Of a stretch of 64,000 bases of DNA, positions 63,800-64,000 are shown one piece after another. The position numbers were made by a program, and so were the translations under genes. The notes under the pieces are model-generated. The model ran no database searches, was not told where the DNA came from, and worked only from the letters and a program-made list of their open reading frames with translations. Source of the DNA: Pseudorhodobacter turbinis (GTDB taxonomy: Bacteria; Pseudomonadota; Alphaproteobacteria; Rhodobacterales; Rhodobacteraceae); the NCBI RefSeq assembly GCF_005234135.1, contig NZ_CP039964.1:2348001-2412000 (forward strand), given 5' to 3'. The stretch's first letter is position 1. Every line of letters begins with the position of its first letter.

Positions 63800-64000
63800 A
63801 CTCCTTCAGTCGTGCGGGCGCGGCGTTTCAGGACGGGACATTGCTTTGGGTCCGTCATGATCACCTGACAGCGCAGGCACAAGACACATTCATTGGGGTT
63901 GATACGGCCCAAAGGGTCTATCGCACCTACGGTACATTTGGTTTCGCACAGCCTGCATTCGCGCCCGCATTGGGGGCGGCGGCGCAGCCAGTCAAAGATC
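63796..64000 (-). CDS. NosR/NirI-family protein, C-terminal fragment (cut by window edge)
   Basis: The visible 67 residues end a NosR/NirI protein: IFDWLRRRPQCGRECRLCE, KCTVGAIDPLGRINPNECV and LCLRCQVIMTDP. This gives two ferredoxin-type cysteine clusters of the C-terminal polyferredoxin domain. These membrane flavoproteins donate electrons to nitrous oxide reductase (NosR) or support nirS expression (NirI). The neighbours nnrS, apbE and norCB fit NirI as well as NosR. The rest lies beyond the edge. Confidence 0.85.
   Translation of the reverse strand, partial: IFDWLRRRPQCGRECRLCETKCTVGAIDPLGRINPNECVLCLRCQVIMTDPKQCPVLKRRARTTEGV

Noticed and set aside
1-64000. tRNA, rRNA or CRISPR array
   Set aside because: No cloverleaf with a conserved T-loop, no rRNA-like sequence, and no regularly spaced repeat-spacer pattern was seen. 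The only regular short repeats are the TTGTAG and GCAAAAA arrays.

Overview
The window is a stretch of alphaproteobacterial chromosome, most likely Rhodobacteraceae (roseobacter/Paracoccus-like). Supporting markers are DUF1013/TrcR, DUF6173, a COQ9 family protein, a tiny aa3-type cytochrome oxidase subunit IV, linked pssA/psd, an ApbE-type flavin transferase beside a NosR/NirI protein, and a norCBQDEF cluster. I cannot name the genus. The core DNA is GC-rich and tightly packed, with many ATGA-type overlaps. No tRNA, rRNA or CRISPR array was seen.

Left core block (1-32793): housekeeping genes in short operons. These are argH (cut by the edge) divergent from a TlpA-type thioredoxin; DNA glycosylase tag; an EAL phosphodiesterase; phaA-phaB for polyhydroxybutyrate; a drug/metabolite transporter; polyprenyl synthase and ispE; a TPR protein; ETF-ubiquinone oxidoreductase; greA; a lipoprotein/GNAT pair; the oxidase subunit; an acyl-CoA dehydrogenase/MBL hydrolase operon; tsaC; mscL; ald; psd-pssA; rpsU; coq9; a quinone oxidoreductase; RNase T2; trcR; a LytTR protein; recR-ybaB-dnaX; a dual-specificity phosphatase; and rsgA.

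Integrated island (about 32794-51385, 18.6 kb): a 19-bp direct repeat bounds it. The right copy is the 3' end of the SRP RNA gene ffs, and the left copy lies against rsgA. A tyrosine recombinase sits just inside the right end. Both ends carry three TTGTAG motifs at an exact 12-bp period, which look like integrase arm sites. Cargo: a Xre-type regulator with a coupled 56-aa protein; a reverse transcriptase behind a leader closed by a perfect 10-bp long-range inverted repeat; an HNH-AP2 endonuclease; an HUH-like protein; a phasin; a toxin-antitoxin pair; a transglycosylase-like lipoprotein; two orphan membrane proteins; and a complete type I restriction-modification operon hsdM-hsdS-rhuM-hsdR. 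Gene-poor gaps hold diverged copies of a noncoding repeat. The island reads as a defence island, and the reverse transcriptase with its structured leader is the best candidate for an undescribed system.

Right core block (51370-64000): ffs with a clear promoter, a HAD phosphatase, an aromatic/aspartate aminotransferase, a mercaptopyruvate sulfurtransferase and smpB. A denitrification block follows: a Crp/Fnr (NnrR/Dnr-like) regulator with a DUF4202 partner, then on the other strand nosR/nirI (cut by the edge)-nnrS-apbE and norCBQDEF. An FNR/NnrR-type box lies in front of norC. Together these reduce nitric oxide and mature or support the neighbouring nitrite or nitrous oxide reductase.
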